A stretch of 64,000 bases of DNA from Pseudoxanthomonas dokdonensis (GCF_001431405.1 NZ_LDJL01000002.1:299289-363288); one strand, 5' to 3'. Counted from the first letter of the stretch, positions 1 through 11,146 are shown. Numbers and translations are program-made. Notes: generated by a model from the letters alone, not told the origin.

Positions 1-3
1 TTC

Positions 4-666
4 ATGGACGCGATCCCGCACGTGCTGGCGGCCGCGGCAATCCTTATTGTGGCCTGGTATGTCGGTCGCTTCGCCGCTGGCCTGGTTACCCGCCTGCTGT
101 CCAACCTCGGCTTTGACGGCGTCCCGGCGCGACTGGGCCTGGGCCATGTATTCGAACAGGATGCCAACAAGACCCTGACCGGTAACGCGGCCAGCGCGGA
201 CGGCGCTGCATCGCGTGGCCTGTCCGCGTTCGTCGGCCACCTGTCGCTGTTCTTCGTCATGCTCTTCGCCGCGGTCGAAGCTGCACACCAGCTGGGCTTC
301 ACCGGTGCCCGCGAACTACTGGAAACCTTCATCGCCTTCGGTGCCGACCTGCTGCTGGGTGCGGTGATCCTGGTGGTTGGTTACTGGCTGGCCGATGTCA
401 CCGCCAGCGCCATCCAGCGCGCCAACCCGAACAAGGGCATCGGCCTGTCGCGCATCGCCCGCGTCGCCATCCTTGGCCTGGTGCTGGCGATGGGCCTGCG
501 CGCGATGGGCATCGCCGATGACATCGTCAACCTCGCCTTCGGCCTGATTCTCGGCGCCGTCGCCATCGCCATCGCCCTGGCCTTCGGCCTCGGTGGTCGT
601 GATGCAGCCGGCAAGATTGCCGAACGCTGGGCCCGTGATTATCTGCAGAAGAAAGACCAGCCGTAA
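4..666 (+). CDS. Mechanosensitive ion channel-like membrane protein (5' end outside window)
   Basis: Inner-membrane protein of the small 'conserved TM helix' type related to mechanosensitive channels (CmpX-like). The sequence shows hydrophobic helices at about residues 5-35, 75-100, 110-135 and 150-200. The last helix is rich in Gly and Ala (GLILGAVAIAIALAFGLGGR), as in the pore-lining repeat of this family, and is followed by a short charged cytoplasmic tail. The reading frame is open to the first base of the window, so the ATG at 4 may be internal and the true start upstream. A strong terminator follows the stop codon. Ion selectivity and gating cannot be judged from sequence. Confidence 0.75.
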   Translation: MDAIPHVLAAAAILIVAWYVGRFAAGLVTRLLSNLGFDGVPARLGLGHVFEQDANKTLTGNAASADGAASRGLSAFVGHLSLFFVMLFAAVEAAHQLGFTGARELLETFIAFGADLLLGAVILVVGYWLADVTASAIQRANPNKGIGLSRIARVAILGLVLAMGLRAMGIADDIVNLAFGLILGAVAIAIALAFGLGGRDAAGKIAERWARDYLQKKDQP

Positions 667-690
667 TCCAGTTGCTGGGCGCACACCAAC

Positions 691-716
691 AGAGCCGCCT
701 CCGGGCGGCTCTTTTT
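691..716 (+). terminator. Rho-independent terminator
   Basis: A 9-bp perfect stem (AGAGCCGCC / GGCGGCTCT) with a 4-nt loop is followed by a T run. It lies 25 bp after the stop of the channel-like gene. Confidence 0.9.
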
Positions 717-868
717 CTGCGCCTTTTGTTGTCCGATTGTTGTTCGACTTCGGGATGAAGCCAGTGTCATCGCGTCCTGATTGCGTCCACTGAGGTGTGT
801 AGCATGTGGAAGTGGAACGCTCGCCGGCATCGGCCAGGATTGGCAAGCGCAGGAAATCAGCCGAGCTG

Positions 869-1243
869 CTATTGCGGCTGGCGTTCTTGCAGTTCAATCT
901 GGGTCGCTTCAAGCTGCGCCTGTGCGGCATGCAAACTGGCGTAGGTCTGCTTCAACAGTAGCAGCCCCCCGGCCAACAGCAATATCAGCAGCAGCGCGGT
1001 GCCGGCCACCACTTGCCAGGCCAACAGCACTTTCGGCCGCAAGGCCACTTCGGTGCGCTGTTGTTGCTGCTGGAACATGACCTGCATGGCTTGCTGCAGG
1101 CGGGCATGCTCTTCTTCGCCATGGCGGCGCCACACCGCCTGCGATTGCTCGACTTGCTGTTCCAACCGTGCCAGCAGCTTCTCAAATGCGGCGGTAGCCA
1201 TGGCGGTCTGTTGCAGCCGGTCAGGTTGATTGCGCGGTTCCAT
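869..1243 (-). CDS. Small single-span membrane protein of the effector module
   Basis: Third gene of the minus-strand lipoprotein-effector-membrane protein module. The 124-residue product has a charged, Gln-rich N-terminal half (about 1-70) that looks coiled-coil, one strong transmembrane helix at about 75-98 rich in Leu, Ala and Gly, and a short Gln/Glu-rich tail. The start at 1243 is chosen because AGGAGA lies 8 nt upstream; an in-frame ATG at 1267 is the alternative. The gene begins 34 bp after the effector stop. The protein at 46548-47132 has the same architecture and the same position after the second effector, so the gene is a conserved part of the module. Function is unknown; a role in effector delivery or regulation is a guess. 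Confidence 0.7.
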   Translation of the reverse strand: MEPRNQPDRLQQTAMATAAFEKLLARLEQQVEQSQAVWRRHGEEEHARLQQAMQVMFQQQQQRTEVALRPKVLLAWQVVAGTALLLILLLAGGLLLLKQTYASLHAAQAQLEATQIELQERQPQ

Positions 1244-1277
1244 CCTGCTTCTCTCCTGTTGATTCATAACTGTTGGC

Positions 1278-2996
1278 TCAACGCGACAGGCCGCGAGCCG
1301 TACTGATCTGTTGTTGTTCCAGCTCAAGCTGCTGTTGCGCTTGAATCTGCTGCTGGACTTCCTGCTCACGCTGCTGGAAGCTTTCCTGCAGTGGCCGCAT
1401 GCCGGCAACTATCGGGTCCACCTCGATCAGATGGGTCAGCATGTCCCGGTGCGGGTGGCTGCGGCTTATCTGCAGATGGCCGTTGTCACGCAGTTGGATA
1501 TCGTCGATCGCCGGCATGCCCTTCCGGGTCGCTTCCAATGCAATCACCCCGGCCACCCGCTGCATGTCGGCCAGATCGGTATAGACGGTGGGCTGCGGCC
1601 CCAGCTGTTGCAGTTTCGTCATCGCCTGCGCGAACAAAGGCGCGTCACGACTGGCTAATTGCTGTTGCTGCCCTGCCATTTCCCGCCGGCTGTCGGCCAT
1701 CCATTGCTGGCCGGGCTCGGAGTCGAACAGCGCTATCGATGACTCGCGCATGCCGGCTTCGTCACCGGCCATCAACGCGCGCAGGTAGCGGTCGGTCAGC
1801 GCATCGGCCTGCTGTTGCGCGGCTGAAACCGGCACCATCTCTTCCACCGCCGATGCCACCGCATCGGGCATCGGGGGCGGTTTCTGGCCGGCTGTCGGCG
1901 TCATCGTCCGCCATTCAAACTGCTGGGCCAACGCCAGGTCCACCGGTTCGCCTCCACGGCAGAGGTCGACCACCTTGCAGTTGGCCAGCTCCTGCTGCAG
2001 GTCGCGCTCGCCATCACGGTCCAGGCGCGCTCCCCAGACAGCGGTGGCGCCTTCGACCTGGTAAATCGTGTACTGGCCAGGATCGGCCGGCAATGGCCGC
2101 GGCTGGAACAATGGTCGATCGCTCAATGCATTGAGGTAGTCGCTCATACGGTTGAACGCCAGCGACTCCAGGCCCGCCTGTGCGTTGCCGCCGCCGATAT
2201 TGGAATGGCCGCCAGCGAGCGGTGCGCCCAGGAAGCGCTGGTCCGGGGTAAGTTGCGCCTCCATGATGGTCTGGTGCGCGAAGAACATGCGCTGCTCGTG
2301 GTCTGCCAGCAGCGACAAGCCGGACACCACCGACGACGGCCGGCGCGCATCATAATTGGCCGGCAGATTGGTCGCCACCGGGTCGAACAAGCCAAATGCC
2401 TGCGCCACCTGGCCCGGCTCCAGCAACGGCGGATGCGGGCTGACCACGGTGATATTGCCGAGTGCGTCGCGACCGAAGCTCAAGCCATCCGGATCAGCGA
2501 TGCCGTATTCATCGACCAGCCGGGCAAAGCCAGGCACCAGTACCGCGCCTCGGCTGTAGCCGACTTCGACAACGCTGACTTTGGCCTCTTTGTCCAGTCG
2601 CTGCCACTCAGCCGTTTGATCTGCCAGTTGCCGGTACATCGCCTCGATTTTTTCGTCCCAGCTATAGGCAAAGGCTTTGTCGGTCAGCCGGACAAGCGGA
2701 TTGCGCTGGGTGCCAATGCCCGCTATGTAATGACTGCTGACACGACTACGGGGATCCAGCTCCAGCTGGTCGGCCTGGACGGATAGATGCCCGATATTGG
2801 TTGGCAATTGCTTTGGATTGTTGACATCCTGGCCGGTGCCATCGAACAGGGCGAAGAACAGGTATTCGTGCGGATGGTCGTGGCGTTGCAGTAACGGCAC
2901 AAGAAGATGACGCTGCTGCCGGCGCAGTTGTTCGTACAGCTCCAGATCGTCGGTTCCCGCTTGGCGATGGCTGCCGCCTGAAAACACGTCTCCCAT
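1278..2996 (-). CDS. DUF2235/Tle1-like lipase effector with C-terminal XVIPCD-like domain
   Basis: Predicted antibacterial alpha/beta-hydrolase effector, probably a phospholipase. The N-terminal 280 residues carry the DUF2235 signatures in order: FDGTGQD (about 51), the nucleophile elbow GYSRG (Ser about 148), FDPVAT (about 204) and HSNIGGG (about 264). Residues about 450-515 read like an XVIPCD, the signal that recruits toxins to the VirD4 coupling protein of Xanthomonadales T4SSs, and are followed by a Gln/Glu-rich tail typical of such effectors. The start has AAGGAGG 8 nt upstream. The upstream lipoprotein gene ends 15 bp before it, which fits an immunity-effector operon. A paralogue lies at 44962-46551. 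The lipase call is strong from motifs. The XVIPCD call is by eye and needs a profile search. Confidence 0.8.
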   Translation of the reverse strand: MGDVFSGGSHRQAGTDDLELYEQLRRQQRHLLVPLLQRHDHPHEYLFFALFDGTGQDVNNPKQLPTNIGHLSVQADQLELDPRSRVSSHYIAGIGTQRNPLVRLTDKAFAYSWDEKIEAMYRQLADQTAEWQRLDKEAKVSVVEVGYSRGAVLVPGFARLVDEYGIADPDGLSFGRDALGNITVVSPHPPLLEPGQVAQAFGLFDPVATNLPANYDARRPSSVVSGLSLLADHEQRMFFAHQTIMEAQLTPDQRFLGAPLAGGHSNIGGGNAQAGLESLAFNRMSDYLNALSDRPLFQPRPLPADPGQYTIYQVEGATAVWGARLDRDGERDLQQELANCKVVDLCRGGEPVDLALAQQFEWRTMTPTAGQKPPPMPDAVASAVEEMVPVSAAQQQADALTDRYLRALMAGDEAGMRESSIALFDSEPGQQWMADSRREMAGQQQQLASRDAPLFAQAMTKLQQLGPQPTVYTDLADMQRVAGVIALEATRKGMPAIDDIQLRDNGHLQISRSHPHRDMLTHLIEVDPIVAGMRPLQESFQQREQEVQQQIQAQQQLELEQQQISTARGLSR

Positions 2997-3011
2997 GATT
3001 CGCCTCCTTGC

Positions 3012-3644
3012 TCAGTAGGTGTACGTCTTGACCAGAATCAGGTCATAGCGACGATCGTGGCGCAACTGACCGGCTATTGGAACCTGTTTCTTCAACGGAA
3101 TTCGTTGTCGCATATACACACGGATAGTGTGGTCATTTACTTCAAGAAGAATGTTGGCTACTGAGCCGATTTTCCCCTCCGGTTGGTCCGCAACTTCCTC
3201 TCGCGGTACATTGTGCCGGACCATCTGGTCACGGAAGATCTCGCCGATATCAATCTCGGCCTGGTGCCATTGGCCGTCTTTGGTCTGCCATTTGACTTCC
3301 GCAGGCGGCGGAAAATTGTCGAATATCTGACTACCATTCCAATTGTCCAGATAGCCCGCGCCATACTTGGAGGAAGGCGGTGCAGCATCGTGATTGCCGC
3401 GCTCCATGCCGCCATACCAGACACTGCAGCTCAAGGTGTCATAGCAACGCACGCCAAAGTTATGCCGCTCGAACCGCAGCGGCCATTCCACCGGCTGGTA
3501 GTTCATCTGTGCCTTGATGGCGGCCTGTTGTGGGCTCATGACGGGCTCCTGCTCGGCTGGTGCGGCGGCGTGGGTGGGTGATTGGGTGCAGGCCGCCAGA
3601 CCCAGGCTGGCGGCGATGGCGAAAAGATTCCATTTCATGTTCAT
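3012..3644 (-). CDS. Lipoprotein, putative immunity protein to the DUF2235 effector
   Basis: 210-residue lipoprotein. A signal peptide ends in the lipobox LAAC (about residue 18), so the mature protein should be membrane-anchored and face the periplasm, where a delivered phospholipase would act. The core (FDNFPPPAEVKWQTKDG, DIGEIF, LLEVNDHTIRVYMR) matches blocks in the two tandem lipoproteins at 43355 and 44264, which precede the paralogous effector. The start at 3644 has AAGGA 7 nt upstream. General layout recalls the immunity lipoproteins of Tle1 phospholipases (DUF3304/DUF2931 types), but the exact family was not verified. The immunity role is inferred from gene order and paralogy. Confidence 0.7.
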   Translation of the reverse strand: MNMKWNLFAIAASLGLAACTQSPTHAAAPAEQEPVMSPQQAAIKAQMNYQPVEWPLRFERHNFGVRCYDTLSCSVWYGGMERGNHDAAPPSSKYGAGYLDNWNGSQIFDNFPPPAEVKWQTKDGQWHQAEIDIGEIFRDQMVRHNVPREEVADQPEGKIGSVANILLEVNDHTIRVYMRQRIPLKKQVPIAGQLRHDRRYDLILVKTYTY

Positions 3645-3901
3645 GCATTTCCTTGTGCGACCGTCCAAGGGCTTTCCTGTCTAGTCTGTCGAGTGCCCAT
3701 CTGCCAGCCCGGCCGCTATTGCCGGTCAGGCAGACATCGGCGTGGCCTGGCGCCAATTCCGTGTTCCGTGTTCCGTGTTCGAGCCTAGCAAACGCTCGAC
3801 AGCGAAACCAATCCGGCAATATCTGTGACTTCCTGCTGGAACCTTGTCCGCAATCGCAGCCAAACGATGTCGTCCATTCGGTAATGCTTGAAGGAACTGC
3901 G

Positions 3902-6406
3902 TCAGCCCTGCAGCTCGCGCAGGGTGACCGCGGGCGGGGCGTCCAGCACTTTGCGGGTGGCAAACAGGCCGGCCAGCAGCGCGGCCAGCATGCCGAGCAA
4001 GGCGCCGGTGATCGCCATCTGCCAGTTCAGTCGCCACGGCAGATCGAACACCTGGCTGGCGATGACCGCGGCCAGCGTCGAGGCGGCAATGGCAGCCACT
4101 ACGCCGGCAATCAGGCCGATGGTGGCGAACTCCGAGGCCTGTGCCAGGCGTAGTTGCCGGCGGCTGCCACCGAGTACCCGCATCACCGCGCCTTCCAGCA
4201 GGCGTTCGTCCTGGCTGGCACTGACCGCTGCCAGCAGCACCAGGATTCCCGCTGCCAGCGAAAACCAGAACACCACCTGCACCACCGTCGACACCTGATC
4301 GGCGGTGCTGCGCACCTGCTTGAGCACGGCGTCGACATCGATCACCGAAACATTCGGGAACGCTTCCACCAGCGCGCGGGTGAAGCCGCGGTTGCTGGCC
4401 GGCACGCTGACCGCGGTGATGTAGCTGGCAGGCAGATCCTGCAACGCGCCGGGCGACGCCAGCACGAAGAAGTTGGGCCGGAAACTTTCCCAATCGACCT
4501 TGCGCAGGCTGCTTATGCGACCGCTCAGGGTTTGCCCGGCCACATCGAAGGCCACGGTGTCGCCAATCTTCCAGCCCAGTGATTCGGCAAAGCCTTGTTC
4601 AACCGAGAACTCGGTCCCTGCCAGTGGACGGCTGCCCCAGAATTGACCAGCGGTGACCACGTTGTCCTCGCGCAGCTCGCTGGCGGTGGACAGATTGAAT
4701 TCGCGATCGGCACGCCGCTGAGCACGCTGATCGTCGGCCTCAGCATAATCCTGGCCGCTGACCAGTTTGCCGTTGTGCTGTTGCAGGCGGCCACGGACCA
4801 TCGGGTACAACGTCGGTGCGGCCAGGCCTTGTTGCTGGATCAATCTGGCAACCGGCTGCATCTGCTCCGGCTGCACGTTGATGATGAAACGATTCGGCGC
4901 CTCGGCAGCCAGCGCCAATTGCCAGCGGTCCAGCAAATCGGTGCGGACGAAGGTCAACAGCAACAGCGCCATCAGGCCCAGGCCAAGCGCCGAGATCTGG
5001 GCGATGCTGGTCGCGGCACGGCGGCTGACATTGGCCAGACCGTAACGCAGGCTGCCACGCAGTTGGCTACGCAGGCGCCGCACGCTGTAAATCAGCAGCC
5101 ACGCCAGTAACGCCAGCACCAGCAAGGTGGCGGCAATGCCCAGCAGCATCGCGGTCGCCAGCACCGGCGATCCCGCCTTCCACCACAGCAGCGCGGCCAG
5201 GCCCATCAATCCGGCCAACGCGACCAGCCATGCCGAAGGCTCGGTCGGATCCAGATCCCGGCGCAGCACCCGTAGTGCCGGCACCCGGCGCAGGGCCAGC
5301 ACCGGCGGTGCGGCAAATGCCAGCAACACCACCATGCCGACGCCATAACCCTGCAGCGCGGGCCACAGGCTGGCCGGTGGAATATCCAGTTGCATCGATT
5401 GCGCCAGCCACCGGCCGACACCCCATTGCAGGCCGAAGGCGAGCAGCACGCCAACACTGCAGGCCATCAAACCCAGCAATATCAATTCGCCGACATGGAT
5501 GATCACCAGCGTGCGCTGGCTGGCGCCCAGGCAACGCATCACCGCGCTGGCCGACAGATGCCGCTCGCTATGGCGGCGCGCGGCCATCGCCACCGCAACC
5601 CCGGCCAGAATCACCGATACCAGCGCTGCCAGGCCGAGGAAGCGACCGGCGCGGTCCAGTGCCGAGCGGATTTCCGGTCGTGCATCCTGGATGGTTTCCA
5701 GCCGTTGTCCGCGTGCCAGCAGCGGCTTGCTGGTGGTCACGAATGACTGCACCGCGGCTGCATCGCCAGCTACCACCAGCCGGTATCGCAGCCGACTGCC
5801 TTCCTGGACCAGACCGGTGCCGGGCAGATCGGCCAGATTGATGAACAGCTTGGGCGCGACATTGAGGTAGTCCAGTGCCGCATCCGGCTCCTGTACCACC
5901 AGTGCGGTCAAGCGGAATTCCTGATTGCCGAGTCCGATCACATCACCCAACTTGGCGCCGAGAGTGTCGGCCCCGGCCTGGCTCAGCCACGCTTGGCCGG
6001 GTGCGGGAATGGCGTCGGCATCGTGATCGCCGGACTGGCCGGCGTCGATGATGCGAAAGCGGCCACGCAGCGGGAAGCCCTGATCCAGCGCACGCACATC
6101 GCCGAGCTTGAGGTCGCCACTGGCGCGGATCATGCTGGGGAACTCGACGGTTTCGGTGCGTTGCAGGCCAGCCGCCTGCGCGGCCCGGCGCAGATCATCG
6201 GCAATCGGCGCGTCGCCTCGGATGACCACGTCGCCACCGAGCAGGCGATTGGCCTCGATGGTCAGCGCGCGCTCCGCGCGGTCGGTGACGAAACCCACCG
6301 CGGTCACCGCCACTACCGCCAACACCAGCGCGGCGAACAGGATGCGTACATCGCCTGCGGCCAGGTCACGACGCAGCTGGCGCCAGGCCAGCATTAGCGC
6401 CTTCAT
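3902..6406 (-). CDS. ABC transporter permease, YbbP/FtsX-type
   Basis: 834-residue permease of the MacB/FtsX superfamily, similar in layout to YbbP. There is one N-terminal helix (about 20-45), a large periplasmic domain (about 50-255), a first FtsX core near 260-430 and a second near 700-825. The start ATG overlaps the stop of the ATPase gene upstream (ATGA), so the two are translationally coupled and form one exporter. Divergence from a tesA-type esterase matches the E. coli ybbAP-tesA arrangement. Substrate is unknown. Confidence 0.88.
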   Translation of the reverse strand: MKALMLAWRQLRRDLAAGDVRILFAALVLAVVAVTAVGFVTDRAERALTIEANRLLGGDVVIRGDAPIADDLRRAAQAAGLQRTETVEFPSMIRASGDLKLGDVRALDQGFPLRGRFRIIDAGQSGDHDADAIPAPGQAWLSQAGADTLGAKLGDVIGLGNQEFRLTALVVQEPDAALDYLNVAPKLFINLADLPGTGLVQEGSRLRYRLVVAGDAAAVQSFVTTSKPLLARGQRLETIQDARPEIRSALDRAGRFLGLAALVSVILAGVAVAMAARRHSERHLSASAVMRCLGASQRTLVIIHVGELILLGLMACSVGVLLAFGLQWGVGRWLAQSMQLDIPPASLWPALQGYGVGMVVLLAFAAPPVLALRRVPALRVLRRDLDPTEPSAWLVALAGLMGLAALLWWKAGSPVLATAMLLGIAATLLVLALLAWLLIYSVRRLRSQLRGSLRYGLANVSRRAATSIAQISALGLGLMALLLLTFVRTDLLDRWQLALAAEAPNRFIINVQPEQMQPVARLIQQQGLAAPTLYPMVRGRLQQHNGKLVSGQDYAEADDQRAQRRADREFNLSTASELREDNVVTAGQFWGSRPLAGTEFSVEQGFAESLGWKIGDTVAFDVAGQTLSGRISSLRKVDWESFRPNFFVLASPGALQDLPASYITAVSVPASNRGFTRALVEAFPNVSVIDVDAVLKQVRSTADQVSTVVQVVFWFSLAAGILVLLAAVSASQDERLLEGAVMRVLGGSRRQLRLAQASEFATIGLIAGVVAAIAASTLAAVIASQVFDLPWRLNWQMAITGALLGMLAALLAGLFATRKVLDAPPAVTLRELQG

Positions 6407-7125
6407 GCCGGCACCAGCCGGCCACTATCCAGGCGCAGGGTCTGGCCGCAGCGCGCGGCCAGGTGATCATCATGGGTCACCAGCACCAAGGTGGTGCCGG
6501 CCTGGGCGTTGAGCGCGAACAACAACTCGATGATGCCCTGGCCGGTAGCGGTGTCCAGGTTTCCGGTTGGCTCATCGGCGAACAGCAGCGCCGGGCGGGT
6601 GACGAATGCACGCGCCAGCGCCACCCGCTGCTGTTCACCGCCGGAGAGCTGGCGTGGATAGTGGCCCAGTCGCTGCGACAGGCCGACATCATCGAGGATC
6701 CGGCGGGCCGCGCTTTCGACCTCGGCATCGCCGCGCAATTCCAGCGGCAGCATGACGTTTTCCAACGCGGTCAGCGAGGGCAGCAACTGGAAACTCTGGA
6801 ACACGAAACCGACTTTCTCCCCACGCAGGCGGGCGCGACCATCTTCGTCCAATGCCGACAACGCGTGGCCATCCAGCAGCACCTCGCCACCGCTGGGCAG
6901 ATCCAGCCCGGCCAACAACGACAGCAGCGTGCTCTTGCCGGATCCGGACGCACCGACAATGGCCACCGTCGCGCCGGCGGCAATCTCGAAGCTCACGTCC
7001 TGCAGCAGGGTCAACTTGCCATCCGGCAGCGCTACCTGCTTGCCCAGGCCGGTGACCGAAAGCGCCGGCGCAGCGGGCGGGGTGGCAACGCCGGCTTCAG
7101 CGCGCAGGGGGGAAGAATCGGCCAT
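6403..7125 (-). CDS. ABC transporter ATP-binding protein, YbbA-like
   Basis: ATPase partner of the YbbP-like permease. Visible motifs are Walker A (GASGSGKST, about residue 56), the signature LSGGEQQRVALARA (about 162), Walker B (LLFADEPTGNLD, about 183) and the H-loop His in LVTHDDH. The 240-residue length is typical of LolD/MacB-type ATPases. The stop overlaps the permease start by 4 bp. The gene is divergent from tesA with 33 bp between starts, so the two promoters must overlap. Confidence 0.9.
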   Translation of the reverse strand: MADSSPLRAEAGVATPPAAPALSVTGLGKQVALPDGKLTLLQDVSFEIAAGATVAIVGASGSGKSTLLSLLAGLDLPSGGEVLLDGHALSALDEDGRARLRGEKVGFVFQSFQLLPSLTALENVMLPLELRGDAEVESAARRILDDVGLSQRLGHYPRQLSGGEQQRVALARAFVTRPALLFADEPTGNLDTATGQGIIELLFALNAQAGTTLVLVTHDDHLAARCGQTLRLDSGRLVPA

Positions 7126-7158
7126 GATGGTCCTTGGTCTGAGGGTTCGGAGACAGCT

Positions 7159-7845
7159 ATGAAATCAGGTTATGCGGGCAAACGCCGACCGCTTCAATGT
7201 GCCATGGGTTGGTGGGCGCTGCCGCTGATGCTGCTGGTCGCGCTGTGGCTGCCATCGCTGGCAAGCGCGCAACAGCCGGCCGCAGAGGCGGGCAACACGC
7301 ACACGGTACTGGTGATGGGCGACTCGCTGTCGGCCGCCTATGGCCTGTCGGTCAAGCAAGGCTGGGTCGCGCTGACCGCCGATCGCATCCAGCAGCAACA
7401 GCCGGGCTGGAAACTGGTCAATGCCAGCATCAGCGGCGAAACCACCGCTGGTGGCGCCTCACGGCTGGCTGGCGAGCTGCAACGCCACCAACCGGCGGTC
7501 GTGGTCATCGAACTGGGCGCCAACGACGGTCTGCGCGGATTGTCGCTGAAGCAGACCCGCGACAACCTGGAACGGATGGTGAAGGCGGCGCAGGCAGCAA
7601 AGGCCAAGGTGCTGCTGATCGGCATGCGCATCCCGCCCAACTATGGCCCCGACTATACCCGTGGCTTCGAGGCCAACTACCGGGATCTGGCAGGCCAGTA
7701 CCAGACCGCGCTGGTGCCATTCCTGCTCGAGCCAATCGCCAGCGACCGTGCGGCATTCCAGGCCGACAATCTGCATCCGGTCGCCGCCGCCCAGCCGCAG
7801 CTGCGCGATCACGTCTGGCCGGCACTGCAGCCGCTGCTGGATTGA
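7159..7845 (+). CDS. tesA: Arylesterase / lysophospholipase L1, TesA type
   Basis: Periplasmic SGNH hydrolase of 228 residues (thioesterase I / lysophospholipase L1). A signal peptide ends near SLASAQQ. Catalytic blocks are GDSLSAAYG (nucleophile Ser), a conserved Gly near SGET, GANDGLRG, and DNLHPVAAAQ with the Asp-x-x-His pair. The open frame extends far upstream, but ATG 7159 is chosen because it begins the signal peptide and has GGAG about 9 nt before it. It is divergent from the YbbAP-like exporter, the usual enterobacterial and xanthomonad neighbour. Confidence 0.92.
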   Translation: MKSGYAGKRRPLQCAMGWWALPLMLLVALWLPSLASAQQPAAEAGNTHTVLVMGDSLSAAYGLSVKQGWVALTADRIQQQQPGWKLVNASISGETTAGGASRLAGELQRHQPAVVVIELGANDGLRGLSLKQTRDNLERMVKAAQAAKAKVLLIGMRIPPNYGPDYTRGFEANYRDLAGQYQTALVPFLLEPIASDRAAFQADNLHPVAAAQPQLRDHVWPALQPLLD

Positions 7846-8058
7846 GGTCAGCGGCAACGTGTGGTCAGCCATCAATCCCTGCGATGAGCGCCCGATCGGG
7901 CTCGCCAGTCCCCCTCTCGCCGCACCCGGCGAGGCGACCGGCGAGTCGATTTAGGAATTTTCCTACAGCACAGAGCGGCACCGACTGAATGTGAATCCTG
8001 GTCCGGGACGGCATCCTTGCCTGGTGCCCGGACGGGCCGCATCACAAGGGGCAAGGAC

Positions 8059-8268
8059 ATGCAACGGCTGTTATTCACCATCACCGCCAACGATCAAGGC
8101 TGGCAGTTGTACGAAGGGATCTATGGAAGTTCGTGGTTCGCCCAGTTCGGCGAAGCACGCGACAAGGCCAAGCTGCTGGCTGTGACCCTGCACGAGCATC
8201 ATGGCATCCCCACCGCAGTCATCATGGACACCGGCCGTGAGTCGGTGGAGCTGAGCCGCCACGGTTGA
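8059..8268 (+). CDS. Small hypothetical protein
   Basis: 69-residue cytosolic protein with no signal or membrane segment. It is rich in aromatic residues (WQLYEG, SSWFAQFGEAR) followed by a helix (RDKAKLLAVTLHEHHG). The pattern is vaguely like DUF2188 stress-related small proteins, but this was not verified. AAGG lies just upstream of the chosen ATG. The gene stands alone between tesA and a minus-strand DsbA-family gene. No function is claimed. Confidence 0.6.
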   Translation: MQRLLFTITANDQGWQLYEGIYGSSWFAQFGEARDKAKLLAVTLHEHHGIPTAVIMDTGRESVELSRHG

Positions 8269-8291
8269 GGCCGCGGCGACCCGCCAGCGCC

Positions 8292-8960
8292 TCAGGGCGA
8301 GGCTGGCGCGGCAATCCCGGACAACTGCCGCAGCGCCTGTTCGAACAACGCTACCGGCTGCCCGCCCTGGATCAGGTGGCGCTCATTGAAGATCACCGAG
8401 GGCACCGCGGTAATACCGTGCTGTTGATAGAACAGTTCTTCCGCACGCACCTGCTCGGCGTAGTCGTCCGACTGCAGGATCTTGCGGGCGCCTTCGCCAT
8501 CCAGGCCCACCGCGTTGGCGCAATCGACCAGTACCTCTTCCGATGACACGTCGCGGCCGTCAGTGAAGTAGGCCTGCAGCAGCGCCAGTTTGAGGTCACG
8601 CTGCTGCGACAGTCCCTGCTGTTCGGCCCAGGCCAGCAAGCGGTGCGCATCGAAGGTGTTATGGATGCGACGGCGCTTGTCCATGTTGAAGGTGAACCCC
8701 AATGCCTGCCCGCGCTCGCGGATGGCCTGGCCGTTGTCGGCGGCCTGCTCGGCGGTGATGCCGTACTTGCGGGTCAGGTGCTCGATCGCGTCCTCGCCCT
8801 CGGCGGGCATGTCCGGGTTGAGCTCGAACGGATGGAAGCGCAACTCCACCTGCAACTCGCCGCCGATGTTGGCCATCGCCTGTTCCAGCGACTTCAGCCC
8901 GACCGCGCACCAGGGGCAGGCGACATCGGAGACGAAATCTATCTTGACTGGCTGCGACAT
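8292..8960 (-). CDS. DsbA family oxidoreductase (FrnE-like)
   Basis: 222-residue thioredoxin-fold protein of the DsbA/FrnE group. The active site CPWC lies at about residue 16 in DVACPWCAVG, and a long helical insertion follows, as in FrnE. The cis-Pro region is AVPSVIFNERHLIQGGQP near residue 180. There is no signal peptide, so it should work in the cytosol, unlike periplasmic DsbA. AGAGG lies before the chosen ATG; the longer reading frame upstream lacks a site. Confidence 0.9.
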   Translation of the reverse strand: MSQPVKIDFVSDVACPWCAVGLKSLEQAMANIGGELQVELRFHPFELNPDMPAEGEDAIEHLTRKYGITAEQAADNGQAIRERGQALGFTFNMDKRRRIHNTFDAHRLLAWAEQQGLSQQRDLKLALLQAYFTDGRDVSSEEVLVDCANAVGLDGEGARKILQSDDYAEQVRAEELFYQQHGITAVPSVIFNERHLIQGGQPVALFEQALRQLSGIAAPASP

Positions 8961-9071
8961 GCGGACCTCTGCGTTGACGCCGCCCGCGGGCGGCAAACCC
9001 TATCAATGCGGGCGCGACGCGGAATCGCAAGGGTGGCGGCCACAGCCAAACCACCCTTGCCGCCAATCGGG

Positions 9072-11060
<1,989 letters not shown>

Positions 11061-11146
11061 TGGATCGTTCCTTTGATGAGGACGGCGCCAGGGGCGCCAT
11101 CGGATGACAAGAAAATGATGATGGGATGCTGCAGGAAAACCTGCTG

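Noticed and set aside
6463..7158. Long upstream extension of tesA
   Set aside because: It runs antisense through the ATPase gene; the signal peptide and binding site fix the start at 7159.
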